This document shows, in pieces, positions 17,838 through 25,883 of a DNA stretch of 64,000 nt. The notes beneath the pieces are model-generated. The model ran no database searches, was not told where the DNA came from, and was given only the letters and a program-made list of their open reading frames with translations. A program made the translations under genes and the position numbers. This DNA comes from Streptomyces triculaminicus (GTDB lineage Bacteria > Actinomycetota > Actinomycetes > Streptomycetales > Streptomycetaceae). Each line of letters opens with the position of its first letter. The stretch's first letter is position 1. The DNA lies in NCBI RefSeq assembly GCF_017349075.1, contig NZ_JAFMOF010000004.1, positions 186,001 through 250,000 of the forward strand, written 5' to 3'.

Positions 17838-18728
17838 ATGGGTGATGGGCACGGGCCCGGACGCTCTGAGCAGGAGGAGGCGCTCGGAGCCGGATGGGAG
17901 AGGCACCGGCCTGCGGTTTTCGGTGTGGCCTACCGGCTGCTGGGGAGTGTGGCTGATGCCGAGGACGTGACCCAGGATGTGTGGTTGCGGGCGGCCGGAG
18001 CGGATCTGCGGGACATCGGTGATCTGCGGGCCTGGCTGGTGACGGTGGCCGCGCGGCGGTCGTACGACATTCTCAAGAGTGCCCGTTTTCGTCGGGAGAG
18101 CTATGTCGGGCCGTGGCTGCCGGAGCCGCTGCTGACGGGACCGGACGCGTCGCAGCCGGTACTCGTCGATGAATCCGTCAGCTCGGCGATGCTGCTGATC
18201 ATGGAAGAGCTGAGCCCGCCGGAGCGGGTGGCTTTCGTCCTGCACGATGTCTTCGGTCTTGAGTTCGGCAAGATCGCAGAAGTGCTGGACGTCTCCGTGC
18301 CGGGTGCCCGGCAGCTCGCCTCGCGGGCGCGACGGCGGGTGGCCAAGGCGAAGCAGTCCATGCCGCAGGCGTCGAAGGCGGAGCGCGAACGCGTCCTCGC
18401 GGTTTTCCGCTCCGCGTACGAGGCCGGGGACCTGGCCGGCTTGGTCAGGCTCCTGCACCCGGACGCCGTCTTCGTCACCGACGGCGGCGGCAAGGCATTC
18501 GCGGCACGCAAGCTCATCCACGGCGGCGAGCGCGTTGCCGAGGTCATGGTGCGTGTGGGACGCCGGTGGCGTCCGGACCGTATCGCCTTCGCTGAAGTCG
18601 GCGGCGAGCTCGCCCTGGTGCTCTACCGCGAAGGCCGGGTCCACTCCGTGGACACGGTCCAGATCACAGACGGTCTGATCACCGCGTACCGCAGGATCAT
18701 CAATCCCGACAAACTCGTGCGCGTCTGA
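17838..18728 (+). CDS. ECF41-type RNA polymerase sigma factor with SnoaL-like C-terminus
   Basis: A 296-residue sigma factor. Region 2 is in VFGVAYRLLGSVADAEDVTQDVWLR, region 4 in LSPPERVAFVLHDVFGLEFGKIAEVL, and the two are joined by a linker with the ECF41 signature WLPEPLL. A ~100-residue SnoaL-like domain follows (ERVLAVFRSAYEAGDLAGLV ... VTDGGGKAFAA) with the DGGGK motif that marks ECF41 and controls sigma activity without an anti-sigma protein. The frame opens at ATG 17814, but GGAGGAGG at 17819-17826 supports ATG 17838. It is followed by an ECF41 consensus promoter and a flavodoxin-like gene, its likely target. Confidence 0.92.
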   Translation: MGDGHGPGRSEQEEALGAGWERHRPAVFGVAYRLLGSVADAEDVTQDVWLRAAGADLRDIGDLRAWLVTVAARRSYDILKSARFRRESYVGPWLPEPLLTGPDASQPVLVDESVSSAMLLIMEELSPPERVAFVLHDVFGLEFGKIAEVLDVSVPGARQLASRARRRVAKAKQSMPQASKAERERVLAVFRSAYEAGDLAGLVRLLHPDAVFVTDGGGKAFAARKLIHGGERVAEVMVRVGRRWRPDRIAFAEVGGELALVLYREGRVHSVDTVQITDGLITAYRRIINPDKLVRV

Positions 18729-18730
18729 GC

Positions 18731-18757
18731 TGTCACACCTGGAGGGGCTACCTCGTC
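18731..18757 (+). promoter_or_regulatory. ECF41-dependent promoter (TGTCACA-N16-CGTC)
   Basis: TGTCACA at 18731-18737 and CGTC at 18754-18757 are separated by exactly 16 nt, the published ECF41 consensus. It lies just after the sigma gene stop (18728) and 64 nt before the flavodoxin-like gene, so the sigma factor probably drives its neighbour. Confidence 0.85.
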
Positions 18758-18820
18758 TCCCTGGTGAATTGACCGCCTCGCGCCGCGCCACGCGGCACGA
18801 TCCTGAGGAGCCCTGCCATC

Positions 18821-19447
18821 ATGACCACGCCTGCCCCGGCCGCTTCTTCCGCCGCTGCCGTCCCGCCGGTCGTCGCCATCGCCCATCACTCGGGCTTCGG
18901 CCACACCTCGGTGCTGGCCGAGGCGGTGCGCGAGGGCGCCGCCGACACCGGGGCGACCGTCCACCTGGTCAAGGTCGACGAGATCACCGAGGAGCAGTGG
19001 GCGCTGCTCGACACCGCCGACGCGATCGTCTTCGGCTCGCCGACCTACATGGGCACCGCGTCCGGCGCCTTCCACGTCTTCGCCGAGGCCACCTCGAAGC
19101 GCTGGGCGACCCGCGCCTGGCAGGACAAGCTGGCGGCGGGCTTCACCAACTCCGGTTCAAAGAGCGGCGACAAGCTGCACACCCTGCAGTTCTTCTCCGT
19201 GCTGGCCGCCCAGCACGGAATGCACTGGATCAACCTCGGCCTGCCGTCCGGCTGGCACTCCACCACCGCCTCCGAGAACGACCTCAACCGCCTCGGCTTC
19301 TACCTGGGCGCTGGCGCGCAGACCGACACCGACCGGGGCCCGGACGGCGTCCACAAGGCCGACATAGCCACCGCCGAACACCTCGGCCGGCGAGTCGCCG
19401 CCCAGGCCGCGGTGTACGCCGCCGGTCGCGCCGCGGTCACCGCCTGA
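18821..19447 (+). CDS. Flavodoxin-family NAD(P)H-dependent oxidoreductase (WrbA-like)
   Basis: A 208-residue FMN protein. After an Ala-rich lead, VVAIAHHSGFGHTSVLAEAV is the phosphate-binding loop of flavodoxin folds, FGSPTYMGTASGAFHVF is the WrbA-type SPTxxG segment next to the isoalloxazine, and GFTNSGSKSGDK and FYLGAGAQTD continue the family pattern. Members reduce quinones by two electrons. It sits behind a consensus ECF41 promoter. ECF41 factors usually neighbour a carboxymuconolactone decarboxylase, oxidoreductase or epimerase, and here the partner is a flavoprotein. Confidence 0.88.
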   Translation: MTTPAPAASSAAAVPPVVAIAHHSGFGHTSVLAEAVREGAADTGATVHLVKVDEITEEQWALLDTADAIVFGSPTYMGTASGAFHVFAEATSKRWATRAWQDKLAAGFTNSGSKSGDKLHTLQFFSVLAAQHGMHWINLGLPSGWHSTTASENDLNRLGFYLGAGAQTDTDRGPDGVHKADIATAEHLGRRVAAQAAVYAAGRAAVTA

Positions 19448-19456
19448 TCCGCCTCC

Positions 19457-19477
19457 CACGGGTGCCGGGCGCCCGTG
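19457..19477 (+). terminator. Hairpin after the flavodoxin-like gene
   Basis: CACGGGTGC and the complementary GCGCCCGTG region form a 9-10 bp stem with one G-T pair and a tight loop, 10 nt after the stop. Confidence 0.5.
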
Positions 19478-19537
19478 AGCGACGTACGCGCCCGGCCCGC
19501 GCGCCCCGTTCCGCGCGTGCCGCCCGTACAGCTGGCG

Positions 19538-20144
19538 TCACGCGGCCTGGACGAGTTCGCCGGGCCGCGGCGGGGCGGCGCTGGGGTAGCGGCGGGGCCG
19601 GGTCAGGCGGCGGGTCATCAGCGTGATCGCCGCCCAGGTGATGAGGGTCTCGGAGTGTTGGACGAGCCGTTCGTAGTCCCGGGCATGGCGGCGGGCGTAC
19701 ATCATCCAGGCCAGCGACCTCTCGACGATCCAGCGGCGGGGCAGGATGACGAACCCGGAGGCGTCGCGGGGCCGGGAGACGGTCTTGATCGTGAGGTTGA
19801 CGTGTCTTTTCGCCCAGGTCACGAGCTTGCCCGCGTAGGCGGAGTCGGCCCAGACGATCGTGATCTCCGGGTGCATCAGGCGGAGCCTGAACAGCACCTC
19901 CTTCGCTGCCGCGGAGTCGTGCAGGTCCGCCGGTGTCACCATGACCAGCAGGGGAAGCCCGCGGCTGTCGACGACCAGGTGCCGCTTCCTGCCATTGATT
20001 TTCTTGCCCGGGTCGATACCCGCGGGTCGCCCGGCTGACGGTCTCGGCGGCCTTCACCGACTGCGAGTCGATGATCGTGGCCACCGCCCGCGGGCTCTTG
20101 CCCATCTCCCGACGGACCCGCCCAGCGAGCGCGTCGCCCCGCAA
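19538..20144 (-). pseudogene. IS5-family transposase remnant, 5'-truncated and frameshifted
   Basis: The minus strand encodes the DDE half of a different IS5-group transposase: IIDSQSVKAAETVSRATRGY (first Asp), then after a one-base shift near 20020 MVTPADLHDSAAAKEVLFRL, VWADSAYAGKLVTWAKRH (second Asp) and WIVERSLAWMMYARRHARDY (Glu). The N-terminal DNA-binding third is absent, and the fragment abuts the Clp-N gene, so this is a dead remnant. Confidence 0.85.
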
Positions 20145-20159
20145 GGGGCGCCCCGCGTC

Positions 20160-20621
20160 TCAGGCGCCTGTCCGAATGCGTTCCCGGACAGCGGCGCGGT
20201 CGATGCCGAGCTGCGCCATGAGCTCTGCCGCAGGATCCGGCTGCGCACAGTCGAGCAGGGCCAGCAGGAGGTGCTCTGGTGTGATGCGCCGGCTGCCGGC
20301 CTTCCTCGTCTCGGCCAGGGCGCGTGGGACAACGGCACGGGCGCCGGAGGTGAAGGGGGTGCGCTTGCGCGAGGCGGGAATCGGCGGCCGCTCGATCCCC
20401 TGGATGTCGATGCCGATCGCGGCCAGCGCGGACCGGTCGAGGGCGTCGAGAGCAGCACGCGCGGTTTTCAGGTCGATTCCGAGGGCCCGGACCGAGCCGG
20501 GCTCGTGGAGCACCCCCAGGAGGAGGTGCTGGGTACCGATACGGCGATCGCCACGCAGTGTGGCTTCGTTCAGTGCCGAAGTGACAGCGTCACGGGCACC
20601 TGCTGCGAACTGTTCGAACAT
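20160..20621 (-). CDS. Clp N-terminal-domain protein (orphan, no ATPase)
   Basis: A 153-residue protein from ATG 20621 consisting of two Clp-N repeats: MFEQFAAGARDAVTSALNEA ... IGTQHLLLGVLHEPGS and SRRITPEHLLLALLDCAQPD. Clp-N domains bind substrates or adaptors of ClpA/ClpC chaperones; here there is no AAA+ module. The longer frame to 20795 overlaps the upstream gene and is not used. It follows the HTH gene by 7 nt, whose last codons carry the ribosome-binding site (GGAAGTGAG). Orphan Clp-N plus small HTH pairs are common in actinomycetes and may be stress regulators. Confidence 0.85.
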   Translation of the reverse strand: MFEQFAAGARDAVTSALNEATLRGDRRIGTQHLLLGVLHEPGSVRALGIDLKTARAALDALDRSALAAIGIDIQGIERPPIPASRKRTPFTSGARAVVPRALAETRKAGSRRITPEHLLLALLDCAQPDPAAELMAQLGIDRAAVRERIRTGA

Positions 20622-20628
20622 GGTCGTC

Positions 20629-20832
20629 TCACTTCCCGTACTTGGCGTGCACGGATTGCCGGGAGACGCCGAGGGCATCGCCGATCTGTTCCCGGGACCA
20701 TCCCTGTTCCCTGGCGCGTGCGACTGCTGCGGCTTCGACCTGCTCGGCCAGCCGGTGCAAGGCGCCCACGGCCCGCAGCCCCACCGCGGGGTCATGCGAT
20801 CTGAGGCGCTCTGAGAGATCTCCCGCTTCCAT
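20629..20832 (-). CDS. Small HTH DNA-binding protein paired with Clp-N
   Basis: A 67-residue protein with a C-terminal helix-turn-helix, AREQGWSREQIGDALGVSRQ then SVHAKYGK, of the sigma-region-4-like type. The N-terminal half is an amphipathic helix (VGALHRLAEQVEAAAVARAR). It is the first gene of a two-gene operon with the Clp-N gene and is divergent from a decayed FAD hydroxylase gene 71 bp away. Probably a regulator whose partner is the Clp-N protein; this is inference from the conserved pairing. Confidence 0.8.
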   Translation of the reverse strand: MEAGDLSERLRSHDPAVGLRAVGALHRLAEQVEAAAVARAREQGWSREQIGDALGVSRQSVHAKYGK

Positions 20833-20903
20833 GCCTGTCAGTCCAGGCTGACATGCGGTCGCGGCTGGACGCCTCCTGCCCGGCGAACCGAAGGAGACCT
20901 GTG

Positions 20904-22314
20904 ATGACTGCTGACGTCACCATCGTCGGTGGTGGCCCGAACGGGCTGCTGCTGGCCTGCGAACTACGACTCGCGGGCGTGCGACCGCTGCTCCTGGAGC
21001 GGCTGCACACCCGCAGCGCGGCCCCCCGGGCCAACGGGCTCGTCGGGCCGCGTGGTACAGGCGCTGGAATTGCGGGGCCTGTACGAGCCTCTCACCGGTC
21101 GTTCCGGGCCTGCCCAGCCGTTGCCCTTCTACCAGTTCAGCGGCCTGCCACTGGACCTGCGCGACCTGCCCGACAACCCGCTGCACGCCCTCCAGATGCT
21201 GCAAGCGCGCATCGAGCAGGTACTCGAAGAGCGCGCCCGAGAACTCGGCGTCGAGATCCGCCGCGGGCACGAACTGACCGCACTGCACCAGGACGACGCC
21301 GTCACCCTCGACATCCGAGCCCCGCAGGGCGCCTACCGGGTCCGCACCCGCTACCTGGCCGGAGCGGACGGCGGCCACAGCACGGTCCGCAAACAGGCCG
21401 GCATCGCCTTCCCCGGCACCACCGACGACAGCTTCGCCTCCCGCGCAGGACACGCCGTCATCCCCGACGAGCTGCTGGATCCCGCCACCGGAGAACTCGA
21501 TCTGCCCGAGCCGGGCATGCGCCTTCGCCCGTACGCCCACAACCGCCTCCCTGGCGGCGTGCTCACCTTCGCGATGATGCAGCCCGGATCGGGCGTCCAC
21601 CTCGTAGCCACCTTCGAGTGGGGCCGGCCGCCGGTCGACGACAGCACACCGATGACCTTCGCCGAACTCCGGGCCAGCGCCCGTCGCGTCCTTGGCGCAG
21701 ACCTGCCGATGGGCATGCAGGACGCCATCAACCTCGGCTGGAAACTCGCCGCCCAGATCCACGGCTGGGCGCCCCCCGGACTGCTGGACACCTACCACGG
21801 CGAGCGAGCTCCGGTCAGCCGGCGAGTCCTCATGCAGACCCGCGCCCAGATGGCCCTGATGCGTCCGGCAGCCGACATCACCGCGGCCCGCGACCTGCTG
21901 GCGGAACTGCTCGACGACCCACGCAACCGCGCGCGCATCGCAGCCCTCCTGTCCGGAACCGACATCCGGTACGACATGGGCCACGACACCGGGCATCCAC
22001 TGGCCGGACGGTGGCTTCCCGACCTCCGGACGCACATCACCCACGGCTGGAAACAGATCACCGAACGGCTGCGCGCGGCCCGGCCCGCGCTCGTCGACCT
22101 CACCGGAAACTCAGCTACGGCCAAGGCCGCCGACGCCTGGACGGACCGGGTGGACGTCATCACCGCCCGGTCCGCAGACCGCTCCCTGCCGGCCTCCGCC
22201 GTCCTCGTCCGTCCCGACGGATACCTGGCGTGGGCCACAGATGACACGGCGGGCCAGTCCATGCGCGACCACATGCACGAGGCGCTGACCACGTGGTTCG
22301 GCGCGGCAACCTGA
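20904..22314 (+). pseudogene. FAD-dependent aromatic hydroxylase, frameshifted and internally deleted
   Basis: The N-terminus MTADVTIVGGGPNGLLLACE (FAD GxGxxG) starts at ATG 20904 behind AAGGAG. Near 21045 one extra base in a GGG run shifts the frame; the rest continues as GRVVQALELRGLYEPL ... LAGADGGHSTVRKQAGI (DG motif) to 22314. In addition, the second FAD motif is gone: after RRVLGADLPM (about 21710) the protein jumps to GMQDAINLGWKLAAQIHGW, omitting the ~38 residues that normally hold GDAAHxHxPxGGQGxNTG. The enzyme cannot bind FAD normally, so this is a pseudogene even if the frameshift is a sequencing error. Related to rifampin- and polyketide-hydroxylases. Confidence 0.85.
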
Positions 22315-22424
22315 ATCACACCGACAGATCGACAGCGGCCGATCCACGCGTCGGTCAACGCCGGCTGTCACCGGGCGCGAGCGCGATGACCTTCCCCGGC
22401 CGCGGACTGCGGGGGGGGTGCCGA

Positions 22425-22625
22425 ACACCTGGCCGCGCGTACGCCCCTTGATCAGCCGGTCGACCGCCATCTTTGAGCGGGCCGGGGTCTCCGAGTCGGG
22501 TGGCGGCAGTCGCTTCACCCAGGCCGGTACCGCAGGGCCGCCATATCCTCGCTCGGTACACCAACCCAGCCACGACAGCACCGAAGCCCGGCGAGCGTTC
22601 CAGGTGTTGACCGCTGATTCGCCCC
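22425..22625 (-). pseudogene. Tyrosine recombinase (integrase) fragment
   Basis: The minus strand reads VNTWNARRASVLSWLGWCTE ... RGYGGPAVPAWVKRLPPPDS ETPARSKMAVDRLI, which matches the N-terminal core-binding domain of actinobacterial site-specific integrases. No catalytic R-H-R-Y part is present. It marks an old integration or excision event between the decayed hydroxylase and the lasso-B2 scrap. Confidence 0.6.
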
Positions 22626-22746
22626 ACAGCGGTTCGAGGGGTCCGCCGATTGGTCCCCTCCCTTGCCACAGACAACAGGGTCTCTTCACGCGCGGCCCCG
22701 CGAAGAACCGCATGGGGGCGGGGAGTAGGAATGGCCCCCGCGATGG

Positions 22747-22957
22747 TCAACGCGGGGGGGCGGTGAGCAGGGTGCGGTAGGTGGCGGCGTCCTGGGTTCC
22801 CCGACGCGTTGTCCGTCGGTTCGGCCCAGGCGTGGGTGGCGAAGGGCGGGGTGCGTACTCCGGTGCACCAGGTGGGCCAGGTGCCTCCGAGCTGGCACAG
22901 CAAGGCCGTGGCCAGAGAGCGTTGGAGACAGTAGGGGCCGGAGCACCCATGCGGCAC
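22747..22957 (-). pseudogene. Lasso-peptide B2 (leader peptidase) C-terminal fragment
   Basis: The minus strand has YCLQRSLATALLCQLGGTWP TWCTGVRTPPFATHAWAE, the Transglut_core3/McjB catalytic region: Cys in CLQRS and His in AHAW/THAW. After two apparent single-base losses near 22810 and 22785 it continues DAATYRTLLTAPPR to a stop at 22747. In lasso-peptide clusters B2 cleaves the leader. The N-terminal part, B1, C and precursor genes are not seen here, so this is a remnant. Confidence 0.55.
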
Positions 22958-23772
22958 CGAAGGCTCGGTTCATGGTGACCTTCGGCGTCGGCTGGGCTCT
23001 CTGGGGGCCGGTCTCGCCCTTCTTGGCGTAGGCGAACCTCGAGAAGCAGCCCGGGCTGAGACGGCGTTTCGTGGGCGAAATCCGCCACCTCCATGGGGCG
23101 CACGCGTAGGTGCGCCCCATGGATGGGCACCGGCAGCATGAACGTACGAGCGCGTTCGGCCGCACTCCGAGGATCACCGTGCAACCGCGGGCCTACCGGT
23201 AGGCGCGTGAGGGTGGATGGTGAGTCCCTCGGCCTGGCCCGGGGTGCGGACGGAGTTCTCGCCTCCGCCGTCGGCGACCTTTGCCGACAACGGCGAGGCA
23301 GTCCTCGAACACCACCTCATCCAGCTGCTGGCGACCGACGCCCGGCGATGCGGACACGTGCGGGCCAACGAGGACGCCTCCGGGGCCTACCTGCTTGATG
23401 CACCCCAAGGCGGCCAGTCGGTCCACATGCGGTCCCGGTACTATCCGCCACAAAAACACCGGATTGCGCTGGCTACTGCGATGGCGTGATCAGGGCGGAA
23501 GACTTCCGACGATGAATACGCGTTCCGGCTTCCGCCCGGCTTCCATGCAATGGGCCGCTCGATGCCGCCGCACCCCAGGGTGTCCCCCATCCTCCCGTGG
23601 GAAGCGGCGTCCCAGCAGGTCACAGTGCGCTTCGTCCCCCGTCGGCCCGCCTCGGGGCGGCCTCCTGGCGGCCTGCCGCCGGGCGTACGAATCCTGTGGG
23701 TGCCGGATCCGGCGGCGGGGCGAGCGACCGCCCGCCGGTCGGGCCTCACGGTCACGACAGGAGGAGGCGCAC
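22958..23772. other. Stretch without a recognisable gene
   Basis: Short frames exist on both strands (for example plus 23217-23489) but none matches a family I know or has a clear start and ribosome-binding site. Given the neighbours it is probably decayed DNA; the last ~60 bases hold the promoter and AGGAGGA of the next gene. Confidence 0.4.
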
Positions 23773-24186
23773 ATGCTCATCGGCAACATGTTCCAGCGGG
23801 TCGGCCTCGGCACGGCCACCCTGGTCCTGGCGGGCACGACGTTCGGCGGCGCCGCCCACGCGACGGATTCCGCGAGCACGTCCGCGGCCGCCAAGGCGGC
23901 CACGTGCGAAGGGTGGCGGTTGATCACAATGCCGGGAGGCGCGGTCAAGTACAACGAATGCCACCGCACGTACAAGGGCAAGCGGCAGTCCAGCGTGACG
24001 CTGTACGTCGCGGACCACGCGTACAACTCATCGCCCAGGGCGAGGGTCATCATCGGCGCATGGGAAGCCACGTATTCGCACTACAACCCCGGCGGCGCGG
24101 ATACGCAGTGGAGCGAGAAGTACCAAACCGGCTGGCACAACGGCAGCGATGCCAAGGTGACCCTTTCCATAGTGAGGTACCCGTAG
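23773..24186 (+). CDS. Small secreted protein, function unknown
   Basis: A 137-residue preprotein with a signal peptide (MLIGNMFQRVGLGTATLVLA, cleavage near AAHA-TDS) and a mature ~105-residue domain with two Cys (ATCEGW and YNECHR) that could form a disulfide. The mature part is polar and Tyr/Trp-rich (ARVIIGAWEATYSHYNPGGA), like small beta-sandwich secreted proteins. ATG 23773 follows AGGAGGA at ideal spacing. The stop codon lies inside a 14-nt tandem repeat (24170-24197). Family not recognised. Confidence 0.75.
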   Translation: MLIGNMFQRVGLGTATLVLAGTTFGGAAHATDSASTSAAAKAATCEGWRLITMPGGAVKYNECHRTYKGKRQSSVTLYVADHAYNSSPRARVIIGAWEATYSHYNPGGADTQWSEKYQTGWHNGSDAKVTLSIVRYP

Positions 24187-24397
24187 TGAGGTGCCCGTCC
24201 GCAAGATGATCTGCCATCCCGGATGAGGGGCGCCCCAAGGCTTCGGCGTCGTTGCATGGCGTCCGATTTGTGGCCCAGCGAGGTCGACTTCGGCAAGATC
24301 GAAAACCTTCGCAGCGCGCCATGCCGCGGGAGGGGCGGCGGCATCCCGTCATGGTGCGAAACCGCCGCCCACCCTCCGACCCACTCCTTGCTCTACC

Positions 24398-24437
24398 TAT
24401 CGAGATTCGATAGATTCCCATCGTAGTTCGATGGGAA
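24398..24437. promoter_or_regulatory. Two palindromic operators before the DUF2975/XRE operon
   Basis: TATCGA-gat-TCGATA (24398-24412) and TTCCCATCG-tagtt-CGATGGGAA (24415-24437) are perfect inverted repeats lying immediately upstream of the operon, sharing the core ATCG/CGAT half-site. The second overlaps the upstream ATG at 24431, which argues for the start at 24446. They are probable binding sites of the operon's own XRE regulator. Confidence 0.75.
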
Positions 24438-24445
24438 GAAGGGTC

Positions 24446-24937
24446 ATGGGAAAGCTGACAGTGCGCGCGCTGCGCGCCGTGCTCGTGGTGGTGCTCACCG
24501 GCACCGTGTTCGTACAGGCATTGATGCTGTGGGCATTGGTCAGTGGGAGCGACCCGGAGGACGGGTCGCTCCCACTGACCCCGATGCGCGTGATCACGAT
24601 CCTGGGCATCGGGACGGCGCAGGTCGCCCTGGTCTGTGTATGGCGACTGGTGACGATGGTGCGGCGCGGAACCGTGTTCTCTCACGCCGCCTTCCGGTAC
24701 GTGGACGGCATCATCGGCGCGATCGTTGCGGCTGCTCTCGTGTGGTTCGCGGTCACGGCCCTGAACGCGCCCGGCCAGCGGGACGACCCGGGCGTCACCC
24801 TCATCATGGGCGGGATCGGCGTGGCCATCCTGGGAGTCGCGCTCATCGTGCTCCTGCTGCGGATGCTGCTCACCCAGGCTGTCGCGCGCGACGTCGAAGC
24901 GGCGCGGATGCAGGCCGAGTTGGACGAGGTGATCTGA
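24446..24937 (+). CDS. DUF2975 four-helix membrane protein
   Basis: About 163 residues with four predicted membrane helices: AVLVVVLTGTVFVQALMLWA, VITILGIGTAQVALVCVWRL, YVDGIIGAIVAAALVWFAVT and LIMGGIGVAILGVALIVLLL. A conserved VFSHAAFRYV loop lies after helix 2, as in DUF2975. It overlaps the downstream XRE gene by one base (TGATG), so the two are translationally coupled. DUF2975/YozG-type pairs are widespread; the membrane protein may modulate the regulator, but its role is unknown. A very strong hairpin lies inside the coding sequence. Confidence 0.88.
   Translation: MGKLTVRALRAVLVVVLTGTVFVQALMLWALVSGSDPEDGSLPLTPMRVITILGIGTAQVALVCVWRLVTMVRRGTVFSHAAFRYVDGIIGAIVAAALVWFAVTALNAPGQRDDPGVTLIMGGIGVAILGVALIVLLLRMLLTQAVARDVEAARMQAELDEVI
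24541..24577. repeat. Perfect 16-bp hairpin inside the DUF2975 coding sequence
   Basis: CAGTGGGAGCGACCCG (24541-24556) and its exact reverse complement (24562-24577) flank a 5-nt loop GAGGA. It encodes the extracytoplasmic loop after helix 1 (SGSDPEDGSLPLT), about 95 nt into the gene. Confidence 0.9.
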
Positions 24938-25158
24938 TGCCGATCACCGTCGACATCGACGTGATGCTGGCCAGGCGGAAGATGTCCGTGGGCGAACTCG
25001 CGGACCGTGTAGGGATCACGCCCGCCAACCTGGCGGTACTCAAGAACGGCCGCGCCAAGGCAGTGCGCTTCGCGACGCTCGCCGCGCTCTGCGAGGTGCT
25101 CAAGTGCCAGCCAGGCGACCTGCTGCGCTGGGAGGCCGAGGACACCGCGGGCGAATGA
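24937..25158 (+). CDS. Small XRE-family regulator (YozG-like)
   Basis: A 73-residue stand-alone HTH protein: VMLARRKMSVGELADRVGIT PANLAVLKNGRAKAVRFATL and CEVLKCQPGDLL. This is the compact Cro/CI-type regulator always found with DUF2975 membrane proteins. It overlaps the upstream stop by one base and probably binds the palindromes at 24398-24437. Confidence 0.88.
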   Translation: MPITVDIDVMLARRKMSVGELADRVGITPANLAVLKNGRAKAVRFATLAALCEVLKCQPGDLLRWEAEDTAGE

Positions 25159-25199
25159 ACCGTACCGGCCGACGCGTCATCGCCGATCCCGCTTGCCTT

Positions 25200-25620
25200 T
25201 GACCAACTCCGCGAGCATCCCGGGGCCGCAGCCGGGGAGATCCCGGCCCTGCTGGAGCGTCTGGCCGAGGTACCCGACCCTCGCGATCCGCGCGGCGTAC
25301 GGCACGCTCTGGTCGTCATGCCTGCGCTGACCGCGTGCGCGGCTGTGGCCGGAGCGACCTCCCTGCTGGCGTGGGTGAGTGGATCACCGACGCTCCGCCG
25401 TCCGTCCTGGAGTGTCTCGGTGTACGGCCCGATCCGCTGTTCCCGAGGTGGTGCCTGCCGGCGGAGGCGACAACAGTGCGTCGGCTGCTGGGCCGCATCG
25501 ATGGCGACGCGTGGCTCCCGCCGAGCAGGCCTCATGTGCGCGCGAGGCGACGCATGGCAACCTCCACCGATCTTGATGTGCCCGGCAGGCACACCCCAGA
25601 CTTCGGCCCGCTCACCCGCC
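25200..25620 (+). pseudogene. ISAs1-family transposase remnant
   Basis: The N-terminal part of an ISAs1-type transposase is readable in pieces: LLERLAEVPDPRDPRGVRHA then LVVMPALTACA, a frame change near 25365, and VGEWITDAPPSVLECLGVRP DPLFPRWCLPAEATTVRRLL then GRIDGDA. The DDE catalytic part is absent. Confidence 0.75.
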
Positions 25621-25819
25621 GGCTCAGCCGGAACCGGTGGGGGCGGACCCTTGACGTCGCGAACGTAGGGGCGAGAGCGTTCCTACCGCCAGATCGTGCC
25701 TCTGCTTCGGGACAGCGGAACAGCGAAACCCGCTTTGACCAGTGACGACATGCCTCGCCTGGAACGCCGAAACGGGACGCGCCCTCTTGTGAGAGGCGCG
25801 GGGCGTGGTCCTGGTGTGT

Positions 25820-25866
25820 GCCGGGAGGTGTCCCGCTGGAGAGCCTCCAGCGGGACACCTCCCGGC
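25820..25866 (-). terminator. Very strong hairpin terminator of the MFS gene
   Basis: Positions 25820-25841 and 25845-25866 are perfect reverse complements (22 bp) with a 3-nt loop, 17 nt beyond the stop of the MFS gene. Confidence 0.85.
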
Positions 25867-25883
25867 CAAGGCGGTTGTTGTCG

